A DNA stretch of 64,000 bases from Larimichthys crocea. Lineage: Eukaryota; Chordata; Actinopteri; Sciaenidae. A program made the translations under genes and the position numbers. Positions 23,702 to 38,113 of the stretch are shown here, in pieces. Numbering within the stretch: position 1 is the first letter of the stretch; the number at the start of each line of letters is the position of its first letter. The notes beneath the pieces are model-generated. The model searched no databases, had not been told where the DNA came from, and saw nothing but the letters and a program-made list of their open reading frames with translations. The DNA lies in the NCBI RefSeq assembly GCF_000972845.2, contig NW_020853535.1, positions 784,501 to 848,500 on the forward strand, read 5' to 3'.

Positions 23702-23999
23702 TGCTGTTAAACTGAGTCCGTTACTTCCTGTTGATGTTTGGCGGCTAACATTAGCTCCGGGCTAATTTGTCTCCATCCAGCAGCAGTGCAGAGCTCCTGA
23801 CGCAGCTCTTTAAAAACAGGCGGCGTCAGCAGAGATGAACACGCTGATTTAAACTCCTGTTTGTCTCTTGTCGATTCAAGCGGCTACAGCTAAACGACAA
23901 TATGCAAACCAAAGCTGCCAACATACCGCCCGATCTCGCGAGATCTCACGATGTGAACACATTCTCGCGACGCAGTGACGTAGTTTAATTACAGAAAAC
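23702..23999. promoter_or_regulatory. Bidirectional promoter between FGFR1OP2 (-) and MED21 (+)
   Basis: Only 298 bp separate the upstream ATG of FGFR1OP2 (23701) from the MED21 ATG (24000), so both genes must start within or close to this interval. It contains the perfect palindrome TCTCGCGAGA at 23934-23943, a second 'ttctcgcgac' at about 23962-23971 and 'gtgacgta' (CRE-like) at about 23976-23983. No TATA box is evident. This architecture fits CpG-type housekeeping promoters. Confidence 0.8.
23934..23943. promoter_or_regulatory. TCTCGCGAGA palindrome (BANP-type motif)
   Basis: An exact 10-bp palindrome. This element is known from CpG-island promoters, many of them bidirectional, and is reported to be bound by BANP. 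It lies 57 bp before the MED21 ATG. Function here is inferred. Confidence 0.7.
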
Positions 24000-26997
24000 A
24001 TGGCGGACAGGCTAACACAGCTGCAAGACGCTGTGAACTCGGTAAGAGACATTTCGAGTCATTTTAACGACAGTTAACAAGAAAAATAACTATTCTCTGA
24101 CTTGTTATGTCATTTAAATGTGTTTGTTTGCGCGAAGAAGCAGCCTCGTCGTTGCAGTACCGTGTTAATGTTGCTCCATCACCGTCCAGGGGCCTGTAAC
24201 AAACAGCACGGGAGACTCAGCAAACCGATCAACAACTATTTTCCTGCTTAAATCAGAGTGTAGTCTAAATGGTGTTGTTCTGTGTGTCCAGCTTGCAGAT
24301 CAGTTTTGTAATGCCATCGGCGTCCTGCAACAGTGTGCGCCTCCTGCCTCCTTCAGTAACATCCAGACGGCCATCAACAAAGATCAGCCAGCAAACCCGA
24401 CCGAAGGTACAGCGTGCCCTGCGACTTACAAGTTATTGTATGGCAATCAAAAGTTTGGACATGCTCTCTCATTCAATGTTTTTTTTTTAAATTTTTTTAT
24501 GACTTTCTATATTGTAGGTTAACATTAAATGTGGTAAATAAAGCGAAACATAAACTGATCCGCTCAACTAAGTGAAGTGAAACGAAAGTGCGTCATTCCT
24601 TTAAGACATCAAGGTCAGTCATTTCAGAAAGCGTCAGGAATTTTTGAATGTGTCTACAGGTAAAGTGACAAAACCATCAAAGTCTATGATGACACTGGCT
24701 CCAGAAAAGGAAGAGCAGGCAGTGCAGTTACCTCTGCTGCAGAGAATAAGTTCATTATGACTTAGAGATTAGAGATGTCAATGAACAGCACCTCTAAGTA
24801 GAGCATGCACAAATGCTTAACATAGTTCAAGTAACAGGCATCTTACCATTAGTCATTTGAAGAGACCATGTAATTCAGGCCTTTTTATAGTCGAACTGCT
24901 TCACGAAACCCCTACTGAGGGAGATCAACAAGAAGAACACAGCTGATTGGGCCAAGAAACACAAAGAATAGACATTAGACCAGCAGAAATCTGTTCTATT
25001 GTCTGATGAGTCCAAATCTGAGATTTCTGCCACGTCTTTGTGAGAAACGGAGAAGGTGAACGAATGTTATCTGCATGTGTGGTTCCCACCTTGAAGCATG
25101 GAGGAGTGCGATGGCGTGGTGGTGCTTTGCTGGTGACGCTGTAGGTTATTTATGAGCCAACATGGCTACCATAGCATTATGGCATAGCGTTCTTCATCGA
25201 CATGCCAACACATCTGGTTTGAGCTTTGTGGGACCATCAACGAGAGAACGACCCCCCCCCCCAAAAAAACCTCCTAGCCCACAAGTGCTCAGAATATATA
25301 GAAACGCCTTCCAGACTTTGAAAAAACATTTCTGGTGATGACCTCATAAATCTGACAGAAGGGTGTGCAAAGCTGTCATCAAAGTATAAAACATATTTTG
25401 TTTACCACATACTGCCATACGTTATTTAAGTGTGTGTCCAAACTTTTGACTGGTGCCATATCCCTCTCTCTCTCCCCTTTTTAATATTATCTGTCTTTAT
25501 TTGTTCGCCTATGACTTGCAGGATAAAGATACACGATTTGTTCAACATAAAGATTCAGTTGTTTTTATCTCTATCTAGAATATGCCCAGCTCTTTGCAGC
25601 CCTGATCGCCAGAACAGCCAAAGATGTGGATGTACTAATCGACTCTCTGCCCAGCGAGGAGTCCACGGCAGCACTACAGGTTAGCACGTTCACGTGTTAT
25701 CTTTCAGACATGCATTCCAGTTTCAGATTCTCTGCTGAAAAGGAGATAAACTAAAAAGCCCAATTAGTACTTCTAGCTTTCAGTCAGCAGGGGGAGACAA
25801 GTGACAAGTGTGCCACTGATTTTAAGGCCACTCTTCCAGTTAGTTATTGTAAGAAGCCTAGCTCATCTACTCTTGAATAAACATTTTCAAAGGAAAGAAT
25901 CAGCCACACTACTCAGTTCTTTCTATATTGTGTAAGTTTCTCATGATTTATATCTGGAATTACTATTACGATAGAGTGACTGCATGTACTTTTTAAACAC
26001 TCTTGTTTTGTTTCACTGGATTCAAAGTTACACCAGCTAAAATTTAAATGTCAGTACATGATGATAAGACTGGCACTGATTCTTAAGGTGATATGTGTCC
26101 TATCTCACTTAAGATAAAAAAGGGAAGGAACACACAGTGGTGCTCATTTCCAATAAAACATCTTGAGACTTCAAAACATTAGAAATGAAAGATCAACACT
26201 GTTCCTGCTGAGCTCCTCTCCTGCTTAGAGGACATACAAGGATACTTCTGTGGGCATTCTCAGTTTACTTTTGTATTAAAAGCACAAGGCGTTTGATGCT
26301 GTGTCCAACACAAAAATTAAGACAATGAAGTACCCTCCTTAATCCTAGTGGGAAATTGCGACAGTTGCAGAGAATATGATGGGATGATGTTCTTGTTGAT
26401 ACATCTGCACTTCATCACCTGAGCATGGAGTGGTTTTGTGAGCTGCCATTTGTGATGATGTCATTATTGATGGTAGAATAGCTATTTAGAAATATGTAGG
26501 ATGTCCTGTGTTGCAGAACATATCATCTGTAGTGTAGTTTTACTATCAGCTGAGCTCACTCAGCAAAAAAGTGCTATCCACTCACTCACTGGAAAGTCTC
26601 TGCTACAATAAACGGAACAGAACCTTAACTAGTATCATTGGAAACACCTGTTGACCGTACTATGTATTTTCAGACCTTCATTCTTAGAAGCGTTATATTT
26701 TTTGTGTTTTGATGTTGGGGAGTGGATGACTAAAATATTGGATAATGTCTTTTACCTTAAGTGCAAACAACCTTTTGACATTAAAGGTCCAGTATGTCAG
26801 ATTTAGTGGCTCTGTTAACAGAATATGGCAGAATTTGAATATAATATGCATAAGTATGTTTCCATTAGTATTAGTGTTTTTGTTAACTTAGAATGAGACT
26901 TGTATATCTATAGAGAGTCTGCCATGTTGAATTGCCATTTTTCTACAGGAGCCCAGGCCAGACAAACTAAACACTGGCTCTATAGAGGGCCTTTCAC

Positions 26998-27032
<35 letters not shown>

Positions 27033-27877
27033 TGCATTTCGCAGCCGCTGTAGTTTCTCCTACATGCTAGGAAGGAGTGGATGAGGTGACAGGGTTGCAA
27101 TCAGTAACTACACCACTAGATGCCACTAAATCCTAGAGTCAGTCCAAAATACAAAAGTAGTCCCTGGTCTTATTCTGTCCATGGTTGGCCACAGTGTCAG
27201 GAGAGGCTCTCATAACAGCAGCTGTCTGTAGTGTATGTTGTCAACACGGTATTTAATGAGGGAAATTGCTCTCTGCAGGAGAACATCTCAAGAGACCCTG
27301 AGCACACCTGTGAATCACTTCCCATAGATCTGTTTTGACTTTTACAGTCGCTTCTAACTAACTGGCAGCTGTGATCAGCACACAGACTGATTAGATTTAC
27401 ATTTTTTCCTGACTTGATTCTAGAGGCGTTTGACCATGCAGTTTCAGTTCCATTTTTCAGTTCCGTTTGAAGTCTTAACATAGTTTGGTATTATGTCTGT
27501 CACCAGTGCATAACTAATGAGGCTTCAGAACAAAGGATGTTGTGTGTATTGGTGTCTGGGCTGAAAGTCACAGTGCTTCCTTTTAAAGGCTTGTTTGTGC
27601 CACAGGTTTAAATGAAGGAGTAAAAAAAAAACAATTTGATGCAAAGGAAATAGCGCTAACTTTCATTGTGAATGAATGTGTGACGTCTTGCCAGGCAGCC
27701 AGTCTGCGGCAGCTGGAGGAGGAGAACCACGAGGCAGCAGCTCGTCTGGAAGAGGTGGTTTACCGCGGCGATGTGCTGCTGGAGAAGATCCAGAGCGCCC
27801 TGGCCGACATCGCCCAATCGCAGCTCCGCACCCGCAACGGAGCACCCAGCCAACCATCACCAACCACTGAATCCTGA
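24000..27877 (+). CDS. MED21: Mediator complex subunit 21, 4 exons, 146 aa
   Basis: MED21 (SRB7) is a middle-module Mediator subunit that pairs with MED7 and bridges activators to RNA polymerase II in the nucleus. Exons: 24000-24041, 24292-24406, 25579-25679, 27695-27877; phases agree. The protein starts [14 protein letters not shown] and contains the hallmark [16 protein letters not shown], then [20 protein letters not shown] and SLPSEES. A coiled coil follows ([17 protein letters not shown]), and the protein ends in a polar tail. Length is close to the 144 aa of human. Intron 2 carries a dead Tc1-like element and intron 3 a short inverted-repeat element. It is divergent from FGFR1OP2 and probably co-regulated with it. 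Confidence 0.95.
24438..25460 (+). mobile_element. Degenerate Tc1-like DNA transposon in MED21 intron 2
   Basis: The left end 'tatggcaatcaaaagtttggaca' type sequence (24439-24461) pairs with the right end 'tgtccaaacttttgactggt' (25435-25454) as imperfect terminal inverted repeats flanked by TA. Inside, transposase remnants on plus are visible at about 24945-25120 ('gattgggccaagaaacacaa', 'ctattgtctgatgagtccaaa', 'ccttgaagcatggaggag'), encoding fragments such as WAKKHKE and LLSDESK. Stops (for example after KHKE, tag at about 24969), frameshifts and a C10 run destroy the reading frame. The copy is about 1.0 kb, compared with 1.2-1.6 kb for intact elements. Confidence 0.85.
26784..27145 (+). 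mobile_element. Family A inverted-repeat element, near full length
   Basis: It begins 'ttaaaggtccagtatgtcag' and ends near 'ccactaaatcctagagtcag' (27123-27142). The first 25 or so bases and the reverse complement of the end share 'tttagtgg'. No open frame. A T31 tract at 27001-27031 lies in its middle. It sits in MED21 intron 3. Confidence 0.65.
27001..27031. repeat. T31 homopolymer
   Basis: An uninterrupted run of 31 T inside the family A element. Confidence 0.9.
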
Positions 27878-28311
27878 CCCAAAACACTCATGGCACACAT
27901 CTGGACAATTTTTGTCATTTTCACTCTGACATCAACTGCAAGCCTCAAAACCATAATGAAATATGCTGAATGTGTGTGTGAAGGAAATGTGAGATGTCAT
28001 ACAGTCAGCGAAACATCTTTTTTTTTTTTTGCTTGGTTACAATAGAAGACGTTGGAAAAGATCATTAAAATCATACACTGTTGTATGTGTGTCTTTCTGC
28101 TGACGCAGACACTTTGGAAAAATACAACCATGGAGATTTCTGTGGTCTGAATGTGTTTTTTTTTTTTTGTTCCATGTATATGTTGTATATTGATTAAATC
28201 TGTTTTTGTAGATATTTATGAATTAAATAATTCAAATTTAAAAAACAACAGTTAAGAAATCTGCTCAGCACACTGTAACTGCATATCTGATGACTTTTGG
28301 TTTCTTTTTTT

Positions 28312-28317
28312 AATAAA
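28312..28317 (+). promoter_or_regulatory. MED21: Polyadenylation signal of MED21
   Basis: AATAAA, 435 bp after the MED21 stop codon. The 3' UTR in between has T-rich runs and no other feature. Confidence 0.65.
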
Positions 28318-28334
28318 GCCTGAACGAACATTTA

Positions 28335-30035
28335 ATTTGTCCAAACTGTTTGTCTTAACATCAACTGAATTTTTTTTTTTAGTTTGACAATAGATCTTTT
28401 TCACAGCAGCCTTTTTGACATTTAATAGTAGGTAAACACTGGTGTTACCAGTGATAGGAATTATGGTTCATCGACTTTCTCATAAACATCTGTAGTGCCT
28501 CATTGCACATTGTTGTTCATCATGATGTTACAGCTTCACATATTTTCTCAAAGTATTCAGAGTTTCTGTCATGATGAATCATGACTTAGCGGGAAGTATG
28601 AATTCTACAAAATGATGGAATGATTGATGCCCTCGGTTATTTTTGTCTAAATGATCTCATGCTCAGTATGACCGCACTTCTGCTTTTTGGGGACTGACTG
28701 GCTTATGTCACCTTTGTCCTCGTGTTTTGTTCTCATTTGGTTAATTTGTAATCAATGAATGGAGGTATATTCTGCTGCTTTTTTCTTGTCATTCTAGATG
28801 CAAGAAACATGCTCAAAATGTTTAAGGACCTAAGCTGGGATTTCATAATTCATTGAACAGGAAAATACATAATAATGCTACACAAATCAAGTGTTTATTT
28901 GATTTGAGTTCTTCTGGGAAAAATCATTCATGTCAACATTTGAAAATCAGTCAAGTTAGGATGTTTTCGAACAGCAGTGCAGTCCGGCTTTTATTAAAAA
29001 TGTGTCTCTGTGGTCTGATTCTGTTTCAGACTGAACTTTGTGAAGCATAGGCTTCAGGCCAGAGTGTTTATAGCCCAAATCTAAATTTAGTTTCTGTATC
29101 ACAGCTCAGTGGGCTCCATTGATGTGACAAATATAAAAACAACCTTGTCTGCTGGACACCACACCCAGACGTGTTAGCAGGATACACCCACCTCTGTGTG
29201 TGTTAACATGGCTTGAACAGCAAAAGCTCCCAGCCTGTCCAAATAAGGAGATTTATGGCAGAGAAAGTTGACCTACCAGCGTTAAGTGCTTTCCCACTGT
29301 GTTTTGGTCAACAAAGATTTGTTGGTGGTGTTACCACTTTTATTACCTGTATTCCTCAGTGGTAATTATGGTAATTATTTACTGCACACCCGTTCTTTGC
29401 CCTATAGACCCAGAAGTGAAGGAGGAAACGTAAGGTTGCAGATAAAGGGGGGAATATATTTTGAGTGATATTGTTGTGTTGAAATGTGAATACATAATGT
29501 GCATTGTCTAGTTTAAACAATGACCACATTTTCTTATTTTTGGCCAAAGCAGTTGCACTCGTCTTGAACTGCCCCACCAAAGATCCCAGATCTTGTATTA
29601 TATCTTAGAATATGCCCAGAATATAGCTGTAGTCTGTCTGTCTGTGGCACTTTATTTATTATATATTTTTTATATTTTTATTTCGACATTAAACACGTTA
29701 TGGTGTTTTATCTCCTTTATTGGCCCAATATAAATCATTCATACATTTGATTTATAAATGACTTGGTCAATCATAGCAATTAAAAATCAGCACTTTGTAG
29801 TTTATGACCTTTTATTGACCTTAGATGCTCTCTTGTAGTATATGGCATTTTCTATTTGTATGTGTTTATTTAAGTTATTCGTGAAATAAGTATCCTAATA
29901 ATATTAGTTATTTTAAGAAAGCTTAGCACTAAGCATAAGCAATAAAATGACGTTATAGTTTACACAGTGGATTATTTCATAGGTACAAACGCTTGCTAGC
30001 CAAATGAACCTGCGTCCTGGAACGCAACCCTCGCG
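28335..30035. other. Intergenic spacer between MED21 and STK38L
   Basis: AT-rich with no gene recognised. Short (tctg)n runs lie near 29630-29645. I see no clear mobile element here. Confidence 0.5.
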
Positions 30036-30200
30036 GGGAGGCTCGGATCTCCTCATTGGCTGACGCACACGTCATTCTCACGCATATTCAGCATATGATT
30101 GGTCAATGGAAACCACAGGTCTGTTTCTCCATCGCTGATTGGTTCTCCCCGAACGTCATTCAAAGTCCTACGCCGTTGCGTGGCTGCTGGAGCGTCTTTG
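30036..30200 (+). promoter_or_regulatory. STK38L: STK38L promoter with three ATTGG (inverted CCAAT) boxes
   Basis: ATTGG occurs at 30055-30059, 30098-30102 and 30138-30142, with spacings of 43 and 40 bp, in a CpG-containing region that starts around 30000. Such regular CCAAT boxes are typical NF-Y sites in TATA-less promoters. Linking them to STK38L rests on the downstream non-coding exon and the absence of another gene. Confidence 0.55.
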
Positions 30201-30559
30201 ATGAGCCCGAAGGTCCCAGGAAGCACCGCTGCTTATTTCGTATTTTTTTTATAGCGATAAAGACGGAGGAAGCGCTGGATTCGGAGGTCAGAGGGTACAA
30301 ATGAAGAGCGTCAGATATTTTTAAATGATTCCAGCTCGGCTTTCTGTCAGCGTCAGGGCACTGCGGCGTTGATATCGGCGATGTTTACGGTGCAGCCTGA
30401 TGATAAGTTCCTTTGAGCGGTGGCCAATAGCTGGAGCCTGTAGCCTTCAGCTGCCTCGATATTAGGCAGGAAAACACGAGAAGACACGCTATATTTCTTT
30501 CAGCTTTGTCGTGGGGGGTGGCGGCAAGCCAATAATTGACTCTGGAGCAGGACACGGAG
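30200..30559 (+). other. STK38L: Probable non-coding first exon of STK38L
   Basis: A CpG-rich stretch ends in the consensus donor GACACGGAG/GTAAGG, with the exon ending at 30559. The coding start lies in the next exon (34453 on), which begins 6 bp before the ATG, so an upstream 5' UTR exon is required. The 5' limit is a guess. Confidence 0.5.
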
Positions 30560-32434
30560 GTAAGGTGAAAATATTCCCCACAGTGTGCTCTTTATTATTA
30601 TTTTGTATTTGTGGCTGTCATGGAACCTGCCAGACAGAGCGAAGGGAATAACGTGATAGCGGGTAAATAGCTAGCTCACACAGCGCAGCGGTGTTTGTAC
30701 ATGCTGACCTGATGCTATGAACCTTATATACCGTCTGTCTGTCAGCCTGTCTCTCTGTCAGCCTGTCTGACACCCGGCTGGCAGTTATCACATAGTGACG
30801 GTCTGTCAAACGGTGCGGCGCTAAAAGTTTGAATGCAGGTGAGCATCAGCCAGGTAAGACGACAATGTGTGTGCAGGTGATGAAGAACATCGTATTCATC
30901 ACACATGACTACTACTTTACATATAAAACCCACAAATAAGTTATTAGTTTGACATTTATTTTGCCCGCTTTTATTTTGAAATACACGTGCATATAAATTA
31001 ATGTCTTTTTTGTGCATTTCAGTCCCATTCTGAGCTTTATCATGAACAAAAAGCTCTATAACTAAGAAAAATTATATGAAATGAACATATTTCCATGTAA
31101 GTATTAGGTGATACTGCATAATGTTCATTTTGTTAATGGAATATTACTGAATAATTGATACACACCATGAATGTTATAGTGAGTTTTCAACTCAGAAAAT
31201 ATTTTTGTTGTGCGCTTTTTGGGTGTGTGTGTGTCTGTGTGTGTGTGTGTGTGTGTGCCCCATTCCTCTCCCTGGCGTCATGACTGAGTCCTTTCATTCA
31301 GGACGGAAAGGGTTTCCTGTCCAGTCACTTACAGTACTTAAAGGGTGGAGTGTGTGTGTGTACCTCTAGACACACACACACACTCGCACATTGACACCAA
31401 ACTGAAAAGTCCAACATCTGGGGAAAAAGTAACACTCCTCTGTCTGGAACATAACATTTAAAAGATGTTAAAAACAGTTTCCTGCACATATAAAGCATTA
31501 AGAATCTAACCCAGGGTGCCAACAGGATTATTGCTTTCTTGTTATGTAGTATGTATCCATGTACATAAACTGAGGATAATCCAGCAGTGGTATAACTAAA
31601 TAAATTCCTTTCACCTCTGCTGTATTGAGGAAGGAGCAGAAACATCAGTGTATCTCAAAGGCTTGGCAAATAAAACCCAAACTATCACTACACACTGTTT
31701 CATTTGTCTAATCCTTTAAGAGAAATCCTCCAAATCCTTCACTTTAATTGTAGATTAGACTTTTAATGGGCCACATTTGGCTCCTGTCCCTTGTTTTTAG
31801 CCTGCAGGCTTCAGTCTCCACACAGTGAGCTTGCCTTTTCTAATGCCTTCCTTATAAGTGCCTGAGCGCTGTCGCCTTGTTTGTTTAGCTAGGCGGTGGC
31901 TCTGGTTAACTTCAAGCCAAACTCAGTCCCTTCAGTCTGAGCTGAAGGTCTTTCGTTTTAACACTTCCAATGATGCTTCATTTTCCACCTTGGTGGGGAA
32001 ATGACTACAAAAAGTCATCCGGGCCCATGGTACAAGTGTGCACATTAATTCCATGACTCAGTTTGAGCTGTGTACAGGAAACTGGAAGACTTTGGCAATA
32101 CGGTAAAAAAGAAAGGGATAAAGTTTCTTTGATTAAGTGGCTACACAAGATCTATTAAAAAGAAATCTCAATCATTTAGAGTTAATCGCCTTTAAATGCT
32201 GTCAGATCTGCACAAACCATTAACACACTGTGATTAAACCTTATTAAAGAAGTTATAATCAGTGGCTAAGATGAACAAGCCCACAGATAACTACCACCGA
32301 CAGTTTTGGTTTCACGGCATGCAACTATATCATTTTGCTTCACTCTCCGCACTCTCGTAATGTCATTTTTTTGGCAGCAACAAGCAACCAGTTTCTGTGA
32401 AAAAGCTCACTGTGCGCTACCAAATGATGACGAG

Positions 32435-32530
32435 CAAGCACAGTGGAGCATTTAGCAGCTAAAGAGCCAGATATTTCCCTCAGGGGTTGGTGCAGACCAA
32501 AAACAGAGCAAAAAGGAGAGCGAAGTTAGA
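32435..32530 (+). repeat. Dispersed teleost repeat, family B (copy 2 of 3)
   Basis: 'agcatttagcagctaaagag', then 'ccagatatttccctcagg' and 'gaccaaaaacagagc', match copy 3 at 55735-55815 in order. Confidence 0.55.
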
Positions 32531-32545
32531 CATGCCTCCAAAAAA

Positions 32546-32784
32546 ACTTTAAAGGTCCAGTGTTCAGAATTGAGTTGCATCTAGTGGTGTAATCGCTGCA
32601 TTGCAATCTCCTCACATCACCCTCGCCTACCTAGTGTAGAGGAGAAACAACACCTGAAAGGCTCTGTGTTAATTATATATAATTATTTTTTCTTATCAGG
32701 TGATTATACATGCATGAAAACATAAAATATAAATATTATATTCCAAACAGAGGCCCTCAGTCTTACACACTGGACATTTTAAAC
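32546..32784. mobile_element. Family A inverted-repeat element, internally deleted
   Basis: The termini are 'tttaaaggtccagtgt' at the left and 'acactggacattttaa' at the right, inverted repeats of about 16 bp with one or two mismatches. The inside retains 'catctagtggtgtaat' and 'aggtgattatacatgcatgaa'. The copy is about 240 bp, against about 360 for the copy at 26784. Confidence 0.7.
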
Positions 32785-34458
32785 ATGTTCAGTATTTGAC
32801 TTTGACATAGTGAAATTATAGTATATAGTGTGTAGAGCCATAATAATGAAGTCTGTATAATAAATAATGCCTCATTTTCTAACATTCTCTCTGTCGCCCA
32901 GCCCAGTATGTATCCCAGAGTTCTGCAGCGATACTGTGGAGGGGAAATGTGAGTAGTTTAATAAAGTGATGTGCAGTCTGTCTGTGCAGTCAGTCCAAAT
33001 AAAAGCGCTGCGGTCGATCATTGTCGATCTCCTGGTTTACTTCAGCGCTGCACTCCTCAGCCTGCTCGCACACTGAAAGGATTTAAATTAGCAATTTTTT
33101 TTAACCAGAAATAACACCAGTCCATGGATTTATTGCTCGTCCGTGTTAAGCTGATGTGGTGCATAGAGGGTCCCTGCCAAGGCCTACGTGAGACCACAAG
33201 AACTATAATTAGTCTGCTTCTTTGTGTTTTAGTCGTTTTAGTGCTTGTCATCAGCGGTGCTCCCCTTTTTAAGATGAGCATTGTGCTCAGGTAACACCTC
33301 AGTAACTCAACACCCTTGTGCGCCGTTTGTTTGTGTCCCCTCGTCTTCAATCCAGTAGAAACCTCCCAAAGCCGAGCACTGATTTTTCTCAGAAGTCAGG
33401 AAGCGTCTTGTTGTTGTGGGATCATTGGTTTGGGGGCCAGGACAGAAAAAGGAACCGGCGTCTAGACGAAACATGTGTCCTATCTCAGAGCCGCAGGGCT
33501 GTTTTTATCTCTGTGTGAGCTAATCAAGTCCATTCATACCATACATACCACTGGAATGTTTTGATGATGCACATATCCACCCTCTTCCTCTTCCCCTCTG
33601 TTACATAATGTGTTCAAGTAACCTTCTATTAATTGAAGAAGAAGAGAATTAAAGTTCACTTCGTAGTGCTCACCTCTTACATCATGTTTGTTTTTTATTC
33701 AAACGACCTCCACCTCACAAGTACGTGTGTGTTTCTTCTGCTCTCTGTGGCTTTCTTTCCACCCACACAAGGGCTGCACATCAAGTCTATATGTGCTCTC
33801 CTAGAGAAAACCAGCGTGCTGTTCTTAAGCGATGTGTTGTCCTTGCAAATGAATGATGGACCTCCTTGGGGGGGAAAAACAAATTCCCACACAGGAACTT
33901 CAGTCTCAGGATTTCCTCTCTAATCTCTTCTTCTGGTTTGAACTAGTTCTATGTCAGTCTGATCTGATGATTGATCTGACAGTGTAAAAATGTAAAGGAA
34001 TGCATGCTGAGAACGATATAAGGAGATTTCACTGATGAGTTCCTGGAATGAAGCCCTGCAGACCACGAGCCGCGCCGCACATGATTCTCTGTCCCTGTTT
34101 TCGGGTCACAAGAATATTTCTGTACCAGGGATCCGACATGGGCACTGCCGGTCAGTCTGAGGTTTCAGAAGGGCACCAACTGAAATGTAAAAATGGATAA
34201 GACTTGTTTACACTGAAGGGAAAGACAGGAAAGTGTTAAATAATGTTTGAAATGACTCATAAATGTGTAACATGAAGTATTCTGTGTTTCTGGAGCTTGA
34301 TGCACACTAAGGAATAAAAGTCTGAATGTGGTTTGAATGTTGGGGGAGGGGGGGTTCTTGTCATAAGCTACTGGTCATACCAGACCAAGTAAGGCTGTAG
34401 CAGCAAGTACCAGCGGCCAGTCTGATGTCCTGTTTCTTTTGTCGTCTTCCAGGATAGT

Positions 34459-38113
<3,655 letters not shown>

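Larger units (their letters stand above)
30560..34452 (+). other. STK38L intron 1
   Basis: Intron of 3.9 kb. It contains a (TG)n microsatellite at about 31219-31257, a family B repeat at about 32435-32530 and a family A element at 32546-32784. The remaining open frames are short and lack recognisable similarity. Confidence 0.55.
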
